From the NCBI GenBank assembly GCA_955652455.1, contig CATPBU010000289.1, positions 1 to 10,902 of the forward strand: a DNA stretch of 10,902 bases, in the 5' to 3' direction. A program made the translations under genes and the position numbers. Of the stretch, positions 7,024 to 10,902 are shown in pieces. The notes under the pieces are model-generated. The model saw nothing but the letters and a program-made list of their open reading frames with translations. It ran no database searches and was not told the DNA's origin. The stretch comes from Candidatus Dormiibacterota bacterium. Its GTDB lineage: Bacteria; Chloroflexota; Dormibacteria; UBA8260. How positions within the stretch are numbered: position 1 is the stretch's first letter; each line of letters begins with the position of its first letter.

Positions 7024-7956
7024 ATGCCGACACCCGTCCCAGCACCCTTTGAAGCACTGTTTGCCGGCTCCAGCGAGGGCGACCGCGCTGCCGTCGAGCT
7101 GTTGTGCCGCCTTGTCGACTCGAACAGCGACGTCCTGCTTGAGGTCAATGGCAGGCGAGTCCCCCTGCCGGCATCATTGCGGACGCTGCTGCAGCGCGGA
7201 GTGGACCATCTCCGGCGCGGTGATGACATCCGTCGCTCGTTCGGCCGTGCTCCGGCCCGGACGCTTCTCCAACCCGTCGTCCATCTCGCCACATCGGAGA
7301 TCGCCGGCTACGAAGCGCTGAGCGACATCTCCAGGCGCGATGTGCGCAGCGCGGACAGTTGGTTCCGCGACGCCGCGGTGCTCGGCCTCGGTGAGGAATT
7401 CGAGCTGGTGCTGCTGACTCTCGCGCTCGAGGAGCTGTCGAACCTTCCGGCCGGCGCGTACCTGTCAGTGAACGTATCGCCGCACACCGTTCTCTCGCCG
7501 CAGCTCCCCGCGCTGCTCGGCGCCGTCGACGGCGAGCGGCTCGTGCTGGAGCTTACCGAGCACGCGCCCGTGGACGACTATGCCGCCCTCAATGCTGCGC
7601 TGAGACGGCTGCGGCAGCGGGGCATTCGCCTCGCGGTCGACGATGCCGGCGCCGGCTTCTCGAGCCTCAATCACATCCTGTTGATCAGGCCCGAGATAGT
7701 GAAGCTCGACGTCTCCCTGATCCGCGACGTCGACAGCGACGTCGCTCGCCGCTCCCTGGTCAGCGGCCTCTGCCACTTCACGTCCGAGATCGGGGCGGAT
7801 TGCATCGCCGAGGGCGTCGAGACCGACGCCCAGGCCCGTGCCCTGCGCGAGCTCGGTGTCGGTTTCGGGCAGGGCTGGCACCTGGGGCCGCCTCGGCGAC
7901 GGCGCATCCGTCGGGCTGCGACATCGGTCACGGGATCGTCGCCGGCGCGACGCTGA
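7024..7956 (+). CDS. EAL-domain protein, probable c-di-GMP phosphodiesterase or binder
   Basis: A 310-aa cytoplasmic protein. The EAL domain spans about residues 75-290 and in active members hydrolyses cyclic di-GMP to pGpG with two metal ions. Conserved residues: Q83 (LLQPVV), E97 of EAL, N150 (LSVNVSP), E176 (LELTE), D206 and D207 (VDDAGAG, the DDFGTG loop in a DDAGAG form), K227 (VKLD), E263 and E266 (AEGVET), and Q283 (GFGQGW). The arginine of EALxR is replaced: the sequence reads EALSD. The metal site looks intact but phosphate contact is altered, so activity is likely but unproven. Residues 1-70 (DVLLEVNGRRVPLPASLRTL region) resemble the segment that precedes the HTH in some actinobacterial antitoxin/excisionase-like proteins; this is by eye and tentative. 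The tail is arginine-rich. The start at ATG 7024 follows TACGGT. The last 29 bases overlap the convergent TadG-like gene. Confidence 0.85.
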   Translation: MPTPVPAPFEALFAGSSEGDRAAVELLCRLVDSNSDVLLEVNGRRVPLPASLRTLLQRGVDHLRRGDDIRRSFGRAPARTLLQPVVHLATSEIAGYEALSDISRRDVRSADSWFRDAAVLGLGEEFELVLLTLALEELSNLPAGAYLSVNVSPHTVLSPQLPALLGAVDGERLVLELTEHAPVDDYAALNAALRRLRQRGIRLAVDDAGAGFSSLNHILLIRPEIVKLDVSLIRDVDSDVARRSLVSGLCHFTSEIGADCIAEGVETDAQARALRELGVGFGQGWHLGPPRRRRIRRAATSVTGSSPARR

Positions 7957-8476
7957 CCCAGGCACCGCGTGTGCACGGAGTGGCAGCCGCGCTCGTAGCG
8001 CCGATGACCGGTGCGGCGTAGTACACCCCACGAACCACGACGCTGTTGCCGAACAATGGGAGGGGCAGCTGCACCGTCTTCTCCACCGAAGCAAACACCT
8101 CGCAACCATCGCTCACGCACCGCACACCGTTGCCGGCAGCCTGCGGCACGTCGGCGGTCTCAGCCGCCCCGCCGGTTTCGGTGAGCTGCGCCGACTCGTC
8201 TCCGATCTGCACGCAGCCGCGCTCAAACGCCATCAGCCCGCCGCTGGGGTCCATGTTGACGAGATGGCCACTCTGAACGTACAGGTAGTGCGGGTCGACG
8301 GAGTTGGCTCCCGCCTGGGCGGCGTTCTGCGCTGCCGCCTGCACGCGTGATGACCACACGAACAGGTAGGCGGCGTCGGCGACGAGTGAGACCAACCCGA
8401 AAAGGAAGAGTGCAAATGCCAGTGCCATCACCATGATCATCTGACCGCGCTGCTGCCGTCGCTGCGAGGCTTTCAC
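7928..8476 (-). CDS. TadG-like Flp pilus assembly protein
   Basis: A 182-aa single-pass envelope protein. The N-terminus has basic residues then QRGQMIMVMALAF and a membrane segment at about 13-38, followed by the D-A-A-Y-L-F-x-x-S-S-R-V-Q-A-A-A-Q-N-A-A-Q-A-G-A stretch typical of TadG-like (and TadE-like) proteins. Unlike the two genes before it, it lacks Glu at position +5 after the RG pair, which fits TadG rather than a processed pseudopilin. The outer part carries C88, C120, C125 and C168, which could form two disulfides. Start GTG 8476 overlaps the preceding gene's TGA (GTGA), so translation is probably coupled; no Shine-Dalgarno is seen. It is the last gene of the three-gene cluster and runs 29 bases into the 3' end of the EAL gene. 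Confidence 0.7.
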   Translation of the reverse strand: MKASQRRQQRGQMIMVMALAFALFLFGLVSLVADAAYLFVWSSRVQAAAQNAAQAGANSVDPHYLYVQSGHLVNMDPSGGLMAFERGCVQIGDESAQLTETGGAAETADVPQAAGNGVRCVSDGCEVFASVEKTVQLPLPLFGNSVVVRGVYYAAPVIGATSAAATPCTRGAWVSVAPATIP

Positions 8477-9072
8477 TGACGGAACGGAGGGGGGAGGGCC
8501 TCTGCGGTCGCGGCGATCGTCGGGTTCCAGGGGACCGCCCAGGCCAGCGGTGTGTGCGAGAAATCGAGGGTCGCCGCGGCCGCGCAGCGCACCACACGCA
8601 GTCCCACCGGAGGATTCAGAGTAGCGTCGACGACGTCGACGTCACAGGTGATGAAGGATCGCTGCGCGCGACCAATGGGAGCGCCGTCGCGCCGACAGAG
8701 CGGATGTGCTGCGGTGTCGCGCTGGGCAGGGAAGACCAGGTAGCGTCGAAAGGTCATGGTGCCGTAGAAGGTCTCGGCTGCAAATCGGCATCCCTTGGGC
8801 ATGCCGCTGGTATCGAGGGAATCTCCTCCCGCGGCGGTTTGTGCGCAGCATGTGGTCCCTTCGCTGTCGGTTGCCAGCCGTGGCGCCTGGAAGAAGGACT
8901 CCGCGGCAAGCTTGGTTGCCGAGTCCATCTCCTGTTGTGCTGACACCTGCACCATGACCGCGAGGAACGCGCTGATGAGTGCGAGCAGAATGGGGATGAC
9001 GATTGCAGTTTCGATGACTGCCTGGGCGTCCATGTTGCTGCGCTGCGCGCGCCGGCGCGCCCGGAGTATCAC
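8473..9072 (-). CDS. TadE-like pilus assembly protein (second of three)
   Basis: A 199-aa protein with a strongly basic N-terminus, then MDAQAVIETAIVIPIL and a membrane segment at about 19-44. The A-V-I-E-T-A core with E21 is the TadE/TadF prepilin-like signature. The residue before the presumed cleavage point is Ala16 rather than the usual Gly, so processing by a TadV-type prepilin peptidase may not occur or may be relaxed. The outer domain contains C75, C76, C95, C126, C143 and C163. The start GTG 9072 overlaps the upstream TGA (GTGA). ATG 9033 is an alternative but would remove the positive charges needed before the membrane helix. It probably acts with the flanking TadE- and TadG-like proteins in assembling or anchoring a Flp-type pilus. 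The exact role of the family is not settled. Confidence 0.7.
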   Translation of the reverse strand: MILRARRRAQRSNMDAQAVIETAIVIPILLALISAFLAVMVQVSAQQEMDSATKLAAESFFQAPRLATDSEGTTCCAQTAAGGDSLDTSGMPKGCRFAAETFYGTMTFRRYLVFPAQRDTAAHPLCRRDGAPIGRAQRSFITCDVDVVDATLNPPVGLRVVRCAAAATLDFSHTPLAWAVPWNPTIAATAEALPPPFRQ

Positions 9073-9698
9073 GACGCGAACCGCAGCGTGTGCGTGGTCG
9101 CAACCACATCGATTGGGATCTCGCCTGCGTTCCAGCCGAACCCGCTGAGGGGAGGCACCAGCGAGGCGAGGAAGCCGATGACATGGACGGTCACCGTCGG
9201 TGGGTCATCGCAGCGGGGTGTCTGCGGCAGCGGTGGCGCAGGACAGGGTTTTGAGGGTGCAGTGGTATCGCCACACACGGCAACGGTGCGTGGGCCGAAG
9301 TGCCGTTCGACCTCCCCCGGGTCGATCGGGCAACGCGCGAAATCGCGTTGCGGCGCGGTCCCGATGGCAGGCGAGGGACAGGGGCCGCCGGCCGGGTCGC
9401 ACCACGCCACCACATGGGTGCCGAACAGCGCGCTCTGCAGCTGGGCCCGCACTGCCGCGAACAACGTCGTCGGCGAGGGAGTGTCCTGGCTCTGCGGCGT
9501 TCCAGCCGCGGCCGCTGCTAGTCTCGCCGCCTGGTCAGCCGCGGATACCGAGGCGCTCGTCTGGATCGCCCACAGCCCGGCGTCGATCGCGCCGAAAAAG
9601 CAGAGGAAGAACAGTGGTGCCACGAACGCGAACTCGATGGTCGCCTGTCCCCTGCCTCTCGAGCCGGCGCGACGCCGCGGCCGTCGCTCCCCTCCCAT
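9069..9698 (-). CDS. TadE-like pilus assembly protein (first of three)
   Basis: A 209-aa protein with a classic pseudopilin-type N-terminus: arginine-rich leader, then GRGQATIEFAFVAPLFFLCF. G17 is the likely cleavage residue and E22 is at +5, as expected for TadE processed by a TadV/CpaA peptidase. The membrane helix covers about 23-46, followed by S-V-S-A-A-D-Q-A-A-R-L-A-A-A. The outer domain is rich in Pro and Cys (C100, C107, C123, C142, C152, C163), suggesting disulfide stabilisation. The ATG lies 6 bases after a TACCAT hexamer with no Shine-Dalgarno, consistent with a leaderless transcript that begins this three-gene operon. Motor (TadA), platform (TadB/C), pilin and peptidase genes are not in the window. 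Confidence 0.78.
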   Translation of the reverse strand: MGGERRPRRRAGSRGRGQATIEFAFVAPLFFLCFFGAIDAGLWAIQTSASVSAADQAARLAAAAAGTPQSQDTPSPTTLFAAVRAQLQSALFGTHVVAWCDPAGGPCPSPAIGTAPQRDFARCPIDPGEVERHFGPRTVAVCGDTTAPSKPCPAPPLPQTPRCDDPPTVTVHVIGFLASLVPPLSGFGWNAGEIPIDVVATTHTLRFAS

Positions 9699-9704
9699 GG
9701 CTCA

Positions 9705-9710
9705 ATGGTA
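9705..9710 (-). promoter_or_regulatory. Candidate -10 element TACCAT, leaderless promoter of the TadE/TadG-like operon
   Basis: Read on the minus strand, TACCAT is followed by 6 bases and then ATG at 9698, placing the expected transcript start on the A of the ATG. No Shine-Dalgarno and no good -35 are visible. It lies in the 49-base gap after the upstream secreted-protein gene. Confidence 0.5.
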
Positions 9711-9722
9711 GGCAGCCGGCAC

Positions 9723-9745
9723 GGCGATTTTGGGCGGGGATCGCC
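9723..9745. repeat. Inverted repeat GGCGAT-N11-ATCGCC downstream of the helical-repeat gene
   Basis: Perfect 6-bp arms just after the TAG of the minus-strand gene ending at 9748 and just before the TadE operon promoter. It is placed where a terminator would be, but no T-tract follows on the minus strand. It may be a weak or Rho-assisted stop, or chance. Confidence 0.3.
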
Positions 9746-9747
9746 TC

Positions 9748-10745
9748 CTAGGGCAGCACGATGAAGGCGAGGTCCTCGGGCACCAGCGGCTTGACCGTGA
9801 CCGGGTTGGCGGGCTGATCGGTGCGCGGGTCGACCAGCGTCATCCAGTTGCGGTCGCGGAAGTATTCGAGCACGTACGGGCCACCCACGGGAACGGCGGC
9901 GATGGTGAAGTCACCATTGCCATTCGCGGTCCCTGTATAGAAAGGTGCGGCGGTCACGTAGCCGCCGCCGGGCAGCTGGGTGAAGTGGGTGCTCAGGCGC
10001 ACCTGCCCACTGGCGCCGTGTCCGGCTGTGTCGACCAGCGAGCCCGACACCGGCTGCGGGGCTGCGAGCAGCGCGCGGGCGGCGCCGGCCTGCGCAGACG
10101 AGCCATAGCTCTTCACCAGGCGCTGCAACGTGGTTGCGGCCTCCTCGAAGTCGGACATCGAGATCTCCGAGCGCGCGGCCGCCAGCAGCGTGGCCGGATA
10201 CGCAGCAGCCGCTGCGGATGCGGCACCGTGAGCCGTCGCATCATCGAGCAGGACGACGGCGTCGGGCGCACGCTTGGCGACGACCAGCTCAGCGGCGGCC
10301 CTGACCTCGTCGACTGCGCGGAGCTGGGCGATCAACTGGATGGTCGCGCCGGGCAGTGTTCCTCGCACAGCCTGGTTGAGTCGCTGCAGCGCCAGTTGAG
10401 CATGGCCCGCCTTGACCGCGGCGGCCGCGGCGGCGATGAGGATCTGGGCCCGTGTCTGCGCTGCCTGTGCGATCAGCGCGGGCTGAAGCACCTGTGCCAG
10501 AACTGCCAGCGCCGAATCGAACTTGCCCGATGCGGCCAGCTGCCGCGCCCAGGCGAGCCGTGCCACCTGGGCGTCGTGCTCGGCGATCGACGCGGCGCCG
10601 GGATCGAGCAGCATCAGAAAGCCGCTCCTGCCGGCCACCGCCTCGTCGAGACTCACCGCTCGCGCCGGGTTGCCGGCGGCCAGCTCCGCCGTCGCCGCCC
10701 CACGGCCGTCCTCAGCCGATGCCCGCCCGCCGAGCAGCACGCCGA
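9748..10745 (-). CDS. Secreted helical-repeat (TPR-like) protein with C-terminal beta-sandwich-like domain
   Basis: The real protein seems to begin with an export signal: L-A-L-I-A-T-G-V-G-V-L-L then G-G-R-A-S-A followed by E-D, a good hydrophobic core with an A-S-A cleavage site. After it come about 220 residues of alanine-rich helices arranged like tetratricopeptide units (for example the K-F-D-S-A-L-A-V-L-A-Q and D-F-E-E-A-A-T-T-L-Q-R-L-V-K segments). The last about 100 residues (V-S-G-S-L-V-D, G-N-G-D-F-T-I, Y-V-L-E-Y) resemble a carboxypeptidase-regulatory or Ig-like beta domain. No lipobox cysteine is present, so it is not a standard TadD lipoprotein, although its place next to tadE-like genes is reminiscent. 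No ATG, GTG or TTG lies at a sensible place before the signal: the frame runs on upstream into a different protein (next entry). The right boundary given here is approximate. Function unknown. Confidence 0.6.
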
Positions 10746-10902
10746 CCCCGGTTGCGATCAGCGCCAGTCGCAGCCCGTCCAGTCCGCTCGACAGGCCGAC
10801 GCACTCCCGCGCGCCGCAGTAGTCGGCGAACGCGCGCTCGAACCGAGCCACGCCCGGCCCGTTGGTGAAGTCGCCGGAGGCGATGATTGCGGCGGCATCG
10901 GC
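10740..10902 (-). pseudogene. N-terminal fragment of a DegT/DnrJ/EryC1/StrS aminotransferase fused in frame
   Basis: From the right edge leftwards the minus-strand frame reads through I-A-S-G-D-F-T-N-G-P-G-V-A-R-F-E-R-A-F-A and then GARECVGLSSGLDGLRLAL. This is the signature N-terminus of PLP-dependent sugar aminotransferases of the DegT family (G-x-x-x-x-G-P-x-V-x-x-F-E-x-x-F-A and the S-S-G-x-D-x-L-R-L-A-L loop). The expected continuation, G-P-G-D-E-V-I, is absent. After A-T-G-V-G the frame turns into V-L-L-G-G-R-A-S-A of an export signal. About 54 aminotransferase residues are visible; the PLP lysine and the rest are missing. Either the assembly joined two loci at a similar stretch, or a real fusion occurred. 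GTG 10851 is inside this fragment and is not a credible start. Confidence 0.75.

Noticed and set aside
9748..10851. Helical-repeat gene as the TadD lipoprotein of a tad locus
   Set aside because: It has TPR-like helices and lies beside tadE-like genes, but no lipobox cysteine is present and the C-terminal beta domain is not typical of TadD.
1..10902. tRNA, rRNA, CRISPR arrays, insertion sequences, intrinsic terminators with T-runs
   Set aside because: I looked on both strands and saw no cloverleaf-like segment, regular spaced repeats, transposase motifs or GC-hairpin plus T-run. Weak structures could be missed without computation.

Overview
The window is high-GC bacterial chromosomal DNA with dense, mostly non-hypothetical genes. 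Gene content (Gram-positive style VirB4 plus a membrane-anchored M23 peptidase, a kumamolisin-type S53 peptidase, an EAL protein with the DDAGAG variant, TadE/TadG-like pilus proteins) fits a soil or thermotolerant actinobacterium-like lineage (Actinomycetota, Chloroflexota or Dormibacterota). I cannot place it more closely from sequence alone, and no rRNA or tRNA is present. Several genes appear to lack a Shine-Dalgarno and have a TANNNT -10-like hexamer 6 to 11 bases before the start codon, which fits leaderless transcription as known in such lineages.

Layout. (1) 1-1754, plus strand: the end of a VirB4-like type IV secretion ATPase (5' end cut by the window) touching an M23 (LytM) peptidase gene, probably the tail of a conjugation or DNA/protein-transfer operon. 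(2) 1785-6340, plus strand: an acyl-CoA synthetase of the acetyl-CoA synthetase superfamily whose acetate-pocket tryptophan appears replaced by glycine, a kumamolisin-like serine-carboxyl peptidase with all catalytic residues, and a divergent lipoate-ligase-fold protein. These look like independent transcription units rather than one pathway. (3) 6407-7956, plus strand: a small DUF4234-type membrane protein and an EAL-domain protein, each with its own -10-like element. (4) 7928-9698, minus strand: three tightly coupled genes (GTGA overlaps) for TadE/TadE/TadG-like single-pass pilus-assembly proteins with cysteine-containing outer domains. They converge on and overlap the EAL gene. (5) 9748-10902, minus strand: a secreted helical-repeat protein with a C-terminal beta-sandwich-like domain. 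Its open frame continues upstream into what is plainly the N-terminus of a DegT/DnrJ/EryC1/StrS aminotransferase, so it is either a chimeric join in the assembly or a real gene fusion.

How they work together: VirB4 supplies energy for a transfer channel and the M23 enzyme probably opens peptidoglycan for it. The TadE/TadG-like proteins are envelope components of a Flp-type pilus whose motor and secretin genes are not here. The EAL protein could turn over c-di-GMP, which often controls pili, but the link here is only adjacency. The most checkable unusual signals are the chimeric reading frame at the right edge, the recurring leaderless promoter pattern, and the altered active sites of the acyl-CoA synthetase, lipoate-ligase-like and EAL proteins. 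I found no clear new multi-gene system.
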